Assembly: GCF_029633865.1 (NCBI RefSeq)
Contig: NC_079211.1
Span: 149,639,901 to 149,703,900, forward strand
From: Lampris incognitus
Taxonomy: Eukaryota; Chordata; Actinopteri; Lampriformes; Lampridae
Length of the DNA stretch: 64,000 nt
Reading direction: 5' to 3'
The position numbers and the translations under genes were made by a program. Under the pieces are notes generated by a model that saw only the letters and a program-made list of their open reading frames with translations, was not told the DNA's origin and made no database searches. Positions 1 through 13,824 of the stretch are shown here, in pieces. The first letter of the stretch is position 1; each line of letters opens with the position of its first letter.

Positions 1-59
1 AAAATGATGGAAAGGACCAGTGTGTGAACAGATTAAATGCTATTTTTCTATGAATACTT

Positions 60-1190
60 TACTGCTGATTTTCAAAAGGCATACAGAGAAGGGCATTCAA
101 CAGCTACTTCTCTGACTCAAATGACCGATGATTGGCAGTGAGAAATTGAAGAGAAGAGGACAGTGGGTTCTGTCCTACTTGACTTTACAAAAGCATTTGA
201 TATTACTGGTCATGAGTTATCACTGAAAAAACTAAAATGCTATGGCTTTGCTCAGGCTGCATTATCCTGGATAAAGAGTTATTTAACTAATAGGACACAA
301 ACTTTTTTTCTTTCTTTTTTTTTTTAATGGGAGCTATTCAGATGTTAAAACTGAGAGGTGTGGAGTGCCCCAAGGAAGCTGTCTTGGGCCACTACTGTAC
401 ACCATTTTCCCAAATGACTTACTACCTGTTTTAACTAAGGCCAATATTTCTATGTATACAGACGGGTTAAATACAGTTTTAAGTGTAGAGTTGCAATCAG
501 TGGTTGAATGGATAAGGAATAATAAATTGGTCCTGAATGTTTTTAAGACAAAAAACATTGTATTTGATTCAAATCACTTGCTTAGTTGAAAACTAGGTTT
601 AAATCTTTGCATAAATTATGTGTCTATTGACCAAGTCCAGAGAACCAAGCTCCTGGGAATTATCTTAGATAATACCTTGTCATAGATTATCACAAAACAC
701 ATAAGATAGTTGGTGAGATAGAAAATGGTGTTTCTGTTATCAAAAGATGTGCAAAAGGTGGTTCAGGCTGTGATATTGGGCCATCTTGACTACTGCCCAA
801 CAGTATGGTCTAATGTTACAGTGGATAAGATAAAAAAAATTACAAACAGTACAAAACAGGGCAGCGCATATACTAGCACTTCAATGTGAATACAGAACAA
901 ATGTTGTTGCAATGCATAATTGTCTAGATTGGTTATACAAAACAGATTAAACAGATTATTCATTACTTTATCAGAAATATCTGTTACAAAAACTCAGTTT
1001 ATTTTGTCTAAGAATTTATCATTTAGTTTATACAGACCTAACTACTCTACCAGACATGCTATAGGAGGAAATTTTATATTAGTAAAAGCACACAGGAATG
1101 GAATTCCCTCCCCAGACATATCACACAAGAAAACAATAAAATTTGATTTAAAATGTTACTGAAACAGCATCTTTTGATTTTGAACAGATG
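60..1190 (+). pseudogene. Decayed LINE reverse transcriptase fragment
   Basis: Reverse transcriptase domain of a non-LTR retrotransposon, broken by stops and shifts. In order: a palm segment reading like LLDFTKAFD (about 176-200), a YGFAQAALSWIKSYLTNRT segment (about 243-297), the hallmark GVPQGSCLGPLLY (about 361-400), and a degraded active site where MYTDG replaces the usual Y-A-D-D (about 451-465). Further on come KLVLNVFKTKNIVF and a degraded C-terminal part with HLDYCPTVWS and QNRAA-like segments (780-880). The order matches fish LINE ORF2 C-terminal halves; I do not assign a clade. Loss of the catalytic Asp pair shows it is dead. Confidence 0.75.
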
Positions 1191-1737
1191 TAGAAACTAA
1201 TGAAAAGTATGGAGATTAAAGCTGCAGTATTCCAAATGTGGACACGCCAGCAGCAGCACAAGATATGGAAGAATGTTTTCACTTCTAGTCAACTGGCTGA
1301 TTCTGGAACAAAATACAAATGTGAGATTGATTGTGTTGATGTGTCTTGTGGCTGTGGAGGGTTTGTCTGAGTTTGTGGTCCCGGGATGCTGGAGTGAATT
1401 ATTATGATTTGCAATGAGTTACCAAAGTTGTGAGATGTTATTTTCCATTTTTCCAAATACGATTGTTAAGAATGAGTGTAAAGGGAGTTTCATTTATATG
1501 GTCAAATTCTCTGTATTGGGACTTTATGCACTGTACCAAGATTATTATTATGTTAGAGTTATATTATTTAAATTTTACATTAGTTAGTAAGTTATGTGTG
1601 TATGAACATATACCCCCCCCCCAGTCAGCTACCCCCACAAATAGAACCTAATTCTGTGGGAAACACTGTATGTACATACATAAGTATTCTTTAGCTCATA
1701 ATAACTTTATTCTTATTTCTATCTTATTTTATCTTTT

Positions 1738-2182
1738 CTTTTTTTTTACCCCCCCCTTTTTTTTCTCTCTCCCCAATTGTACTTGGCCAATTACCCCACT
1801 CTTCCGGGTCGTCCCGGTCACTGCTCCACCCCCTCTGCTGATCCGGAGAGGGCTGCAGACTACCACACGCCTCCTCCGATACATGTGGAGTCGCCAGCCG
1901 CTTCTTTTCACCTGACAGTGAGGAGTTTCGCCAGGGGGACGTTGCGCACGGGAGGATCACGCTATTCCCCAGTTCCCCCTCTCCACCAAATAGGTGCCCT
2001 GACCAACCAGAGGAGGTGCTAGTGCAGCGAACAGGACACATCCACATCCGGCTTCCCACCTAGACACAGCTAACTGTGTCTGTAGGGACCCCCGACCAAG
2101 CCGCAGGTAATAAGGGGATTCGAACCGGTGATCCCCGTGTTAGTAGGCAACAGAATAGACCGCTACGCTACCCGGACGCCTC
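1738..2182 (-). mobile_element. tRNA-derived SINE, family A, full length
   Basis: On minus it starts with a tRNA-like head (A-box-like GGCGTAGCGGTCTATTC, B box GGTTCGAATCC), a variable body with the marker GTGAAAAGAAGCGGCTGG, and an A-rich tail after CAATTGGGGAGAG. The same roughly 430-bp unit recurs at least a dozen times in this window. It is a non-autonomous element using pol III transcription and LINE machinery in trans. Confidence 0.85.
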
Positions 2183-2292
2183 CTTTATCTTCTATTTCTA
2201 TTTTCTTGTTATCTTGTTAGTTTTTCTTTACTAGAGTGTGAATGTCTGTAATAGGACCCAATTTCCCCTGATGAATAAAGTATTCTGATAAT
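2183..2292 (+). mobile_element. LINE 3' UTR fragment
   Basis: T-rich stretch ending in GGACCCAATTTCCCC and GATGAATAAAGTATTCTGA. It matches the 3' end of the LINE fragment at 34921-35372. Only the last 110 bases are present, and SINE A lies directly upstream. Confidence 0.6.
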
Positions 2293-2293
2293 T

Positions 2294-2660
2294 ATGACCA
2301 GGGGTAAAATTGGGCTGCAGCTGTCTGGGGGTCAGCCCAAGCACATAGGGGCACACTTTTCCAGATGTGTTGGGATGGCTCTTGAGCTGTTAAGCATGAT
2401 GGAGATGAGAGTGCTATTTTATCTGGACGACCTGCTCTTGCTGGCTTGCTATAGGGAGGAAGCCACGTTAAAGACGGTGAAACTGGTATCACATCTGTCG
2501 AGTCTGGGCTTCACAATAAACTGGAAAAAGAGCTGTCCCCTTCCCTCCCAGCTCATCATCTATCTGGGGGTGAAATTGAACTCAGTCTACATGAGAGCAT
2601 GGTCCTCACAGCAGACAGTGGAGGCGTTGACAGCTCTTCTCCACCGTGTACACTTCACAA
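2294..2660 (+). pseudogene. DIRS-like retrotransposon reverse transcriptase fragment
   Basis: Open frame of about 120 codons with the active-site block VLFYLDDLLLLA, followed by LVSHLSSLGFTINWKKSCPL and IIYLGVKLNS. This YLDD plus INxKKS plus YLGV spacing is typical of DIRS-type (tyrosine recombinase) retrotransposon reverse transcriptases. No recombinase, RNase H or terminal repeats are visible nearby, so it is an isolated fragment. Family call is from motif pattern only. Confidence 0.55.
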
Positions 2661-2844
2661 TGCCTATTCATACTATGCTGTATTATTATTCTCTCCTTTA
2701 GTCGTAACAACACCATTCCTATATTTCATACAGATATACAGGCAAGTGCACTTGCAGATAGTTTTGCACATTGCCAACAGTATCTAGAATGACTTTGATT
2801 AGCGTTTCAGTGTTCAGAGGGTTGTTGTTTCAGAGCGGAAGGGG

Positions 2845-3016
2845 AACTGGGGGGAATGTTGTGATCCTCCTACGTGCTACATCCCCCTGGTGAAACTCCT
2901 CACTGTCAGGTGAAAAGAAGCGGCTGGTGACTCCACATGTACCGGAGAAAGCATGTGGTAGTCTGCAGCCCTCCCCGGATGGGCAGAGCGGGTGCAGCAG
3001 CGACCGGGATGGCTCG
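2845..3016 (+). mobile_element. SINE family A, 3' part only
   Basis: Begins at GAACTGGGGGGAATG and contains the GGTGAAAAGAAGCGGCTGG marker. It stops abruptly at GGATGGCTCGGA, where the ACTG-rich tandem array starts. The tRNA head is missing. Confidence 0.75.
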
Positions 3017-3264
3017 GACTAACTAAATAACTAATTAACCAACCAACTAACTGACTCACTAACTAACTGACTGACTGATGGACTGACTAACTGTAACTGA
3101 CTGACTAACTAAATAACTAACTAACCAACTAACTGACTGACAAACTAAATAACAAAACAACTGACGGACTAACTAACTGACTTACAACTAACTGACTGAC
3201 TGATGGACTGACTAACTGTAACTGACTGACTAACTAAATAACTGTAACTGATTAAGTAAATAAC
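3017..3264. repeat. ACTG/ACTA-rich degenerate tandem array, left block
   Basis: Long run built of 4-bp units (AACT, GACT, AAAT) with recurring GTAACTGACTGACTAACT blocks. It continues at 5343 after a Tc1 transposon that split the array. Confidence 0.85.
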
Positions 3265-3634
3265 TACAGTTAAGGTAAAAATGGAACATTTCCCTAAAAT
3301 TCTGCCCAATGTTTGCATCATTCATAAAACTTTACATAGTAAAACATTCATCAATGTTAAGGCCCCTATTTGGTATATTTTGGAATGTAAAATAAATCTT
3401 CAGGTTTGTTTTATACCAAATGTAGTGAAAATTGAGGTGGTCAAAATGATTAGCCCCCATGTGAGTTTTTGCTTTCAAAACACACCTGATTAATCAATCA
3501 GCTTTCAAATCACACCTGATCAATCAATCAGCATCGAGCTTTACTTAAGGGACTCCAATGAACAGGGCTAGTGGCACTTGAACACTTGATTGAGAGGGAC
3601 TACTCTTTAATTCTTGGTACGAAGTAATTTCATC

Positions 3635-4600
<966 letters not shown>

Positions 4601-4752
4601 AGAGGTTGTTGTCAGTTGTGAGCCAGAAAGGTTACACTATATTGACTATTAATTGCCAGAGGGCTACTAATTTTGGCCTTGTCATTTTTGTTTTTTCTTG
4701 TTTCAATTCAGCGCATCAGTAAAATATCTTAATCATGTTTAGTGGGGATTTT

Positions 4753-5207
4753 GGCATAGCGGTCTATTCCGTTGCCTACCAACACGGGGATCGCTGGTTC
4801 GAATCTTCGTGTTACCTGCGGCTTGGTCAGGCGCCCCTACAGACACAACTGGCCGTGTCTGCGGGTGGGAAGCCGGATGTGGGTATGTGTCCTGGTCGCT
4901 GCACTAGCGCCTCCTCTGGGCGATCGGGGTGCCTGTTTGGGGTGGAGGGGGAACTGGAGGGAATAGCGTGATCCTCCCACACGCTACGTCCCCCTGGCAA
5001 AACCCCTCACTGTCAGGTGAAAAGAAGCGGCTGGCGACTCCACATGTACCGGAGGAGGCATGTGGTAGCCTGCAGCCCTCCCCAAATCAGCAGAGGGGGT
5101 GAGCGGAGATCGGGACGGCTCGGAAGAGTGGGGTAATTGGCCGGATACAATTGGGGAGAAAAACAAGGGGGAAAAAAATCCAAAAAATAAAAAAAGGAAA
5201 AAAAAAC
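4753..5207 (+). mobile_element. SINE family A inserted in the Tc1 element
   Basis: tRNA-like head at 4753-4820 (GGTTCGAATCTTCGTG is the B-box region), body and A-rich tail. It is flanked by a 14-bp duplication, TTAGTGGRGATTTT, at 4739-4752 and 5208-5221. It therefore postdates the Tc1 insertion. Confidence 0.85.
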
Positions 5208-5342
5208 TTAGTGGAGATTTTGTCTTTGTTCTTTTGGAAGCAATTAAACTATAAACACTTTTGGTTATGGTCATTTCCATGGAAATGTTAAGGATTTTGT
5301 TTGATTTCATAAAGGGGGCTAATAATTTTGACATTAACTGTA

Positions 5343-6350
5343 ACTAACCAACCGACAAACTAAATAACATCAACTGACGGACTAACTAACTGACTTACTA
5401 ACTAACTAACTGACTGACTGACTGTGACTGACTGACCAACTAAATAAACAACTGACTAACTAAATAACTGTAACTGACTGACTAACGGATTAAATAAATA
5501 ACTAATTGACTAACTAAATAACTGTAACTGACTAACTAAATAATTAACTGTAATTAACTGACTAACTGTAACTGACTGCCTAACTAAATAACTAACTGTA
5601 ACTGGCTAACTAAATAACTCACTGTAACTGACTGACTGACTGATTAACTAGATAACTAACTGTAACTGACTGAATAACTGACTGAATAACTGTAACTGAC
5701 TGACTAACTGACTGAATGACTAAATAGCCAACTGACTGACTAACCAACTGATTGACTAACTAAATAACTGACTGACTGACTAACCAACTGATTAACTAAA
5801 TAAATGTAACTGACTGTAACTGACTGACTAACTAACTGACTAACTAAATTACTAACCGTAATTGACTTACTGACTGACTAACCAACTGATTAACTAAATA
5901 ACTAACTGTAACTGACTGGCCAACTAACTAAATAACAACTGTAAGTGACTAACTAAATAACCGTAACTGACTGATTAACTAAGTAACTAACTGTAAGTGA
6001 CTGACTAACCGACTGACTAATTAACTAACTGTAACTGACTAACTAAATAACTGTAACTGACTGACTAACCAAATAACTAACTGTAAGTGATTAACTGACT
6101 AACCAACGAAATAACTGACTGACTAAATGACTGACCGACTAACTAACTGCATCCTCAGTGTATGGGTTCATAACTAACTATAACTAACAACTCATTAACT
6201 AACTGACTGACTAACTAAATAACTAACTGTAACTGACTGACTGTCCAACTAACTGACTGACTAACAAACTGACTAACTAAATAGCTGACTAACTACCTTA
6301 CCAACTACTCAACTAACTAACGGACAAACTACTTATCTAACTAACTAACA
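5343..6350. repeat. ACTG/ACTA-rich degenerate tandem array, right block
   Basis: About 1 kb of 4-bp-unit derived repeat with the higher-order phrase TAACTGACTGACTAACTAAATAAC, interrupted only by a short unique stretch near 6150-6170. Confidence 0.85.
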
Positions 6351-6359
6351 AACCATTTT

Positions 6360-7045
6360 CCTTCAAGAACTACTGGCAGGGAGGGGGGTCCACTTGATAC
6401 AACTGAGAGCATCAGAATGTATATTTAGAGTAAAACTACTGCGGCAATGCCGGAAAAACGTCACGTACAAAACCTGAGTCAATTTTAGTCAGAATTTTTG
6501 CATCTAGAAAACAAGCCAAGAAGACACAGAGGAAAAAAGCTGCTGTCAAGTGACCCATATAATGGTTACTAACCAGACAAGGCCTTTGATGGGCCGCTTG
6601 AGGTCACAGGCGAACTTTTTAAGGAGTAATCATCCACCAATCAATAAATAAAACATCCAGACATACCAACATGCACACTCATAAACACACACTTGCACAG
6701 TGAATTGCCTTGCCGTGTAGAGCGAATAACAACACAAGCCACAGGATGTAAAAATTGGCGATGTTCAGTGCCAAGTGTTGTGAAGTCTAAACCCCTAAGC
6801 ACGTAACCACAGCATTCCTACACCGAGGCATCAGGCCGCTGTGATTCGCACCAGCCAACCCACAGTATGTTCCCACTCTTAAATCCTTCCCCAATTTGAA
6901 AAGCCAACCTGGATTAACGTGAAGCATCCCACCATCTCTTTTCCCTTTTCACGGCCAGCCAGACCACCATCAGCCAGCTCTGGATGAGGGGCAGGAGTAC
7001 TCTGTGTGTGCTGCTACTGAAAAGCATGCTCAGCACGACAATCAC
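6360..7045. other. No gene recognised
   Basis: Unique-looking sequence with no coding motif or repeat I can name; intronic or intergenic position relative to ARHGEF28. Confidence 0.4.
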
Positions 7046-7049
7046 TCTT

Positions 7050-7325
7050 TAGGGCGGCATGGCTCAGGAGATAGAGTAGTATGTCGAGTAAATGGAAGGT
7101 TCCTGGTTTGATCTCTGGCTCCTCCAAAGAGCATGTCAAAGTATCCTTGAGCAAGACACTGAACCCCTAACGGCTCCTGATGTGCAGGTCGGTGCCTTGA
7201 ATGGCAGCCTCCACCATCAGTGTATGAATGTGTGTGAGAATGGGTGAAATTGAGGCACACACTGTAAAGTACTTTGACTGGTCCGTAGACTAGAAAAGCG
7301 CTGTATAACTGCAGTCCATTTGTTT
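7050..7325 (+). mobile_element. tRNA-derived SINE of the widespread fish V/core type
   Basis: Head GGGCGGCATGGCTCAGGAGATAG with a degenerate B box (GGTTTGATCTC). Next is the conserved body CCTTGAGCAAGACACTGAA, then TGTATGAATGTGTGTGAGAATG. The 3' end is AAAGCGCTGTATAACTGCAG, the ending widely shared by fish SINEs of this kind. Confidence 0.75.
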
Positions 7326-8590
7326 ACCATTAACCCACCACCCTTCCAAGACAATTCCAGGTTGTTGTTTTTTTCAACCAGGGTCTTATTTTCGTATTAT
7401 TTTTCATCACTCCTGTTGATTGTAACAGTATTTTACGTACCGGCCTCGTTGTGGAGGTTTTTGGAGACGGGTCCAGACAGACTCTGCTTCACAACAGCAT
7501 CAGTAGGACAAACTACAAGTTCAGTTTACCTCGAACAAGTCCACTTTATCGAAACCTCTTATTTGCAAGTTAAAACTAAGTGGAAATTTAAATATATCCA
7601 CTGAAATTAAAGGTACAATGACTTAATTAAATACCGGAGCAAGAACTTGCAGAAAGGAGCTACCGTAACTCATTATATACCATTTATAGGCTCTGGATTG
7701 TCCACGTGAGACTCACCAATGTCGCCCAAACAAATGTTGTGTTTGAGCAGAACAGGTGGAGTATGGCAGCTCTTTTCTGCAAGTTGCACATCAAGGCCTA
7801 TCCAAGAACAAACATAAATCTAACAAACATTTCCTTTTTATTTAAACAATATATTAATAGACGCTGGATTACACACATCACGGTGGATATCACATCATCG
7901 CAAAAACAGTAAGAATGAATCATGACCACTGTTAAGGGTAAACATTAGCCCACACTGAGAGAGATAGGCTGATTTCTTTTCATGGACTGGATATTTGTCT
8001 GTGAAGCTTGCGGTGAAAGCCATGTCATGACACTTTACAGCTTCTGTTATCATAAAAGACACCAGGAAGCGGTGGTTGTGAATTATTCTAAAACTTCCTC
8101 CTTGGCATCTGTCACCAGCTTGATAAATACTCTGGTCAGGCTTTACAAGCAGTGGCTGTAAATAGTGATTAATAAATAACTAATAGAGCACGAAAAGCCC
8201 TTCCAACACACTTGTTAACATTAACAGATGGCTTAGAAATAATAACCAAATTGTTATTACTGATAACAGAATTAAAAGGAAGTGGTTAAGTTTGGACTCA
8301 AAAAGGAAGAAGACATGAGATGTACCAAAACAAATAAACAAGAGAGTTATTCATATTTTAAAGCCTTCTTCTAATGTTAACAAGTGTGCTGTAAGAGCTT
8401 AAAAGTACACCATGAGTCAGTTTACTGACTGCTACATCGCCTTATGGTGAAGTGTGACCAGCACACTTTACTCTCCACTCCAAACGCTCTGGTGGATACA
8501 CTGTAATCACTGACACTTGATGGAGTTTTTTTGAGGTGGGACTTACAGAAAATAACACCGTAAGAGGGAAAGTATTCCTTATCTTTTCAT
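7326..8590. other. No gene recognised
   Basis: AT-rich single-copy-looking sequence. No exon with a recognisable product and no repeat family seen elsewhere in the window. Confidence 0.4.
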
Positions 8591-8607
8591 CATAAATGAG
8601 CCCTTAC

Positions 8608-8680
8608 CGGAGTCCGACTGTGACGAGTCTTCCTCGTCATCCTCCTCGTTCAGGCAAAACATCAGCTGCTCACCGTAGTC
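8608..8680 (-). CDS. arhgef28: Candidate acidic exon, probably of arhgef28
   Basis: Acceptor CTCCACTCAG at 8681-8690 and donor GTAAGG at 8602-8607 bound 73 bases. Only one frame is open: [20 protein letters not shown] followed by QSDSG. Splice sites are strong and the strand fits. However, the required phase-0 entry does not join the preceding known exon (which ends in phase 1), so at least one exon between 15.1 and 8.7 kb is unidentified. I do not recall a clear human counterpart for this acidic stretch. Confidence 0.5.
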
Positions 8681-8762
8681 CTGAGTGGAGACATTGGAAC
8701 AGGAGATCTTTCACCGCAGAGCAAACGAGTACAGAGTACACACACACACACACACACACACA

Positions 8763-8821
<59 letters not shown>

Positions 8822-9278
8822 GCTTTTCATCATGCGACACACACCATAAACACAAAAAGGGAGTTAGATTAAGTACAAAAACATGGGCGTTTGGCTTGGT
8901 ATGTGTGCACATGTATGTGTTAGCATGTGAGGGGGGGGCGAGAGAGAGGGAGAGGAAGCGAGGAAGCAAGTGGGGGGGAAGGGAGAGAGAGGGAGCAAGT
9001 GGGGGGGAGAGGGAGTGAGCGAGAGGGAGAGAGTGAGAGGGAGAGGGAGCGAGTGAGAGAGAGAGGAGCGAGAGAGAGAGCGAGCGAGGGAAGGAGTAAG
9101 AGAGCGAGCGAGAGTGGCAGTGAGAGGGAGAGGGAGTGAGAGAGGGAGAGCGCGAGAGAGAGCGAGCAAGAGAGAGTGAGAGTGAGAGGGAACACAATTA
9201 ACAAACCATCTGCACCACATAAACCTGGTGGTGGAGGATGACTGGATTCACATACAGTACCACACCTCTCACATCGTC

Positions 9279-9313
<35 letters not shown>

Positions 9314-12300
9314 TACAAATTACAAAGTCGAGTATTGACTGGCATGTACCAGGTGCCCCCGACACCTCAACAATGAGACGGTAACAATACTGGAGCTGAG
9401 AGGCAGCAAGGGAGCGATAAGTCAAAGCCCGGTTCAAACAGACATGTTCAGACTGATTAACAAGGTGTGCCCCACTCCATGACGGCAGAACGGAGGAAGA
9501 ATACAACACAAAACACTGAAGAAATGCTGCCTTAAGAAAATGATGAACAGCCTGCCATGAAATAAAGTTACGGTACCTCTTGCAAAACACGAAGCACCTG
9601 CTGTGTTTGGCTGAATAAAAAGGTTCGACAGCGTCACAAATCAGATCCTCTACTTTCAGAAATATCAAACAAAGGAGCTCGGATAACGTTTTCTAATTTA
9701 ATGCCATCTTTTCTTTATCTTGGGCTGTGGCTGGTTATGCCCAGGGCCCCGTAAGTTGTGTTTCAGTGATTTCTGAACGCTGCATGTGTAAATGAATTTC
9801 CGCTTCCAATGTGGGAAGATGGCGGCGCGAATTCACATTTGTGTCGGCCTCACCCAGTACCACCCATGCAGTGTCTTTGTCCACGCCTGCATCTTAAGTT
9901 TCGTCTTCGTTTGACGGCTGGGAGAGCTTGGTCTGCTGCGTCCTGTGGACCCAGGGACCACGGCCCTGCCTGGAGCTGCACACAAAGAGGAAGCACCGAG
10001 GGCGGTCTGACAGGATCCGGAAGCGGGGCAGGCTAAGCTAACTGCTAGCCCATGCAGACCGGCAGTTCCGCTAACACTGAGAGCGGTCTGGCGGCGGCCT
10101 CACCTGGCATTGACTGTGGTGTTTTTGGTGTCACCGCGTGGTGTGCGAGGTGGTGTGTCGAGGGTGTCCGGCTGGGAGAGCTGGCGTTGGATGAGCTGGG
10201 GGAGCCTGGTCTGCTGTGTCCAGTGGGACCAAGGACCACGGCCCTTGCCTGGGGTTGCGCCTGAGGAGGACGCGCCGAGGGCGGTCTGACAGGACACGGA
10301 CACGGTGCAGGCAAAGCTAACTGCTAGCCCATGCTGACCGGCAGTTCCGATAATACTGAGGGCGGTCGGACAGGACGCGGAAGCAGGGCAGGCTAAGCTA
10401 ACTGTTAGCCCATGAAGACCAGCAGTTCCGACAGTCATCCTGGCTGGCGTTCTCTCTCTTGGACAGTGATTTTTTTTCTTTAGTCTGGATATGTGTGTTA
10501 GTTTGGATATGTGTGTTAGTTTGGATATATGCGTTAGCATGTGTGCTCTTGAAGTTCTTGTAGTTTTTGGATATGTGTTTTTGTCTTTGTGTTGCACTGC
10601 TGAACAGAGAAAAGTTCATTCCCACATCTTCTCATTTGGACACTTTCATTCTTGTCATTTTGTCCAATACTCACTTTCTCCTCCACAGCCGAGGTGCTCC
10701 GGTCGACGTCAGGATACAGCGCTTCTCAGAGAAAGGGGAGAAAAAGCATTCAAAGAGGGTCATACACATCAGCCATTAAATAAATACACTGATGTAAGTG
10801 AGTCAAGCGAGCACACATGTTTCTATTAAACGGTCTGTGTTCAGACGCCGCACGCTTTCTGTGACGAGGAATTAACCAAGACTTATTTTTCTTTTATCTT
10901 GTCATAAATTCAGGGGGTCTTTACAACGTGGCCCTGATCTCCGTTTTCACTTCATCTGCAGCGTGTCTCTTAGATCAAAGGACGGGGAGTATGATCGCCC
11001 TGCAGAGGCCCAGCAGAGACACACACACACACACACAATAAGTCTTTGGGTGGTGTCGTGCGCAGTCTGGGGTCATGGGAAGAAAAAGGCAGAAGTTGCG
11101 GGAGGTGGAAGAGCTAGAGACTAATAAAGGATACGGAGGCTGAAAGTCAGAAGAGGAAAAAAACCAGGTGGAGCCTAATCCACGTACAGTATGTGGAACC
11201 GTTAACCAGCCGCGCGGAGGGCCATTATCCCACAAAGGTCTTTCTCTGCCCCAGCATGGCGCCATAAAACCTGTTCACCGACTGGGCCTGCTGGACGGAT
11301 GCCAGCTGGCTCTGACGCTGTACCCCACCGAGAAGGAGGGAAGCTGTGTTCAACACGCGGCCCTGCCCCGCTCAGAGATGCCGCTGGAGAACCTGAAGGA
11401 GCCCACAAGCCTCCTTTTGAATCTGGGATGTTTCTGAAGGAGGATGTGAAGGATATAGTGAGCGAGTAACACCTTAAAGAATTTTATTTTTTTGTATAAT
11501 TGTTTTCTGACAACCTCGGTTTTATTTTTCTCTTAAATTCATTTCTGATTTTCCCCTTTTTTCTCCCAAATTAGTGGCCAATCGAGCCCTATTTTAGTTC
11601 AAACACCCATCCTTGTACTGCATGCGTTCGTCAGCTGCATCTCTCCGGCCAGCAGTCTCGAAGGAGACGCCTCGCCACTTTCATGAAAAGGCGAATCCAG
11701 GCTGAACCACTGCTTTTTCCCCCACACACAGAGACGCATTCATGTGACGAACACAAGCCGACTCTGCCCCACTCCCGAAGACAGCGTTGCCAATTATTGC
11801 TGCTTCAACGAGTCCGGCCATAGTCGGATATGACGAGACCGGGGTGCGAACCCCGGTCCCCAGTGGGCAACTGCATCGACACAAAGCCGATGCTTAGACC
11901 GCTACACCACTGCGGACCCTGTTTTATTTTTGTAGGTTTTGCCACCGTCCATATCAGTTATGATATTTTACTCACCGGCTTCATTTAGTAAACTTTGGAC
12001 CCGGGAACACCGCTGGACTCAGCTTTACAACAGTGTCTTACGGGACAAGTTAACAGGAGACTTAAATGTTTTTGTTTTTTTGGTGGGGGGAGGCCCCCCG
12101 TTTTTCTCCCCAATTGTACCTGGCAAATTAACCCACTCTTCCAAGCCACCCTGGTCATTGCTCCACCCCCTCTGCCGATCTTGGGAGGGCTGCAGACTAT
12201 CACCTGCCTCCTCCCATACACATGGAGTCACCAGCCGCTTCTTTTCCCCTGACAGTGAAGAGTTTTGCCAGGGGGGCGTAGCACGTGGGAGGATCATGCT

Positions 12301-13785
12301 ATTCCCCCCAGTTACCCCTCCCCCCTGAACGGGTGCCCCGATCAACCAGAGGAGGTGCTAGTGCAGCGATCAGGACACATACTCACATCCGGCTTCCCAC
12401 TCACAGACACGGCCAATTGTGTCTGTAGGGACGCCCGACTAAGCTGGAGGTAACACGGGGATTTGAACCGGCAATCCCCGTGTTGGTAGGCAACGGAAAA
12501 GAATGCTACGCTATCCGCACACCCTAATTACCCCACTCTTCTGAGCTGTCCTGGTCTCTGCTCCAACCCCTCTGCTGATCCGGGAGGGCTGCAGACTACC
12601 ACATGCCTCCTCCCATACATGTGGAGTCGCCAGCCGCTTCTTTTCACCTGACAGAGAGGAGTTTCACCAGGGGGACGTAGCGCATGGGAGGATCACGCTA
12701 TTCCCCTCAGTTGCCCCTCCCCCCAGAACAGGCACCCCAACCGACCAAAGGAGGCGCTGGTGCGGTGACCAGGACACATACCCACATCCGGCTTCCCACC
12801 CGCAGACACGGCCAATTGTGTCTGTGGAAACGCCTGACCAAGCCGGAGGTAACGCAGGGATTCGAGCCGGCGAGCCCCGTGTTCGTAGACAACGGAATAG
12901 ACCACCACGCTACCCGGACACCCCTGTAAATGTGTCCTTTAAACAACAAACCCCCCTAGTGTCTCAGTCAGACTGTGTCCATGACTGTCCATTATCTATG
13001 ACTTCTCCATGGTGATGGCCGGCTAGTTTGTGGATGTTACTACTACCTACGGTAAGAATAGGCTGCTACTCCCTGCAGGCTGAACCAGGAAGTAGATCAG
13101 CAATGTCACCCACCACTGATCAAACTGGACAATTTGGATCATTTTCACTTTTCGTTTTCACTTCCAAATATGTGGTGGAATTGGGCCGAACTGAATTTGT
13201 TCAAATATGTCTGACACTCAGTTGTTCAGTTGTCACATAAGACCCCACTGTAAAGCTGAGTCCAGTGGTGCTCCCTGGTCCAAAGTCTCTAAAAATGAAG
13301 CCAGTGAATAAAATAACTGATAAGCATGTCGGCAAAATCAATGAAAATAAGACCCAGGTTATTAAAAAAATGCGGAATTCTCTTTTAAGCTACAGCCACA
13401 GTCACATCACACTTCATCAATGTGTATGCGTCTTCTCAGACTTGGATCAACTATGGACTCTATAAATTGACCACAGGTGTGAATGATGACTATGTGTGTG
13501 TATGTGTGTGTTTAAGCCCCTATGATAGGCTGTTGACCTGTCCCAGATGTCTCCCTGTCTTCAGTTCAATAAAGTTACTTAGCCATGTTGTCACTTTGTA
13601 GAAGAAAATTAGCCACAAGACACAAGATGCTGGATTGGTCCATCCATCCATCCATCCATCCATCCATCCATTATCCAAACCGCTTATCCTGCTCTCAGGG
13701 ACATGGGGATGCTGGAACCTATCCCAGCAGTCATTGGGCGGCAGGCAGGGAGACACACTGGACAGGCCGCCTGGTCATCACAGGG

Positions 13786-13824
<39 letters not shown>

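Noticed and set aside
8670-9220. Several long overlapping open frames on both strands, rich in Ser-Leu or Arg-Glu
   Set aside because: They are translations of the CA and GA microsatellites, which have no stops in some frames.
11168-11437. Plus open frame with ordinary codon use as a possible gene
   Set aside because: No recognised motif, no splice context and no repeat of it elsewhere; left only as a note.
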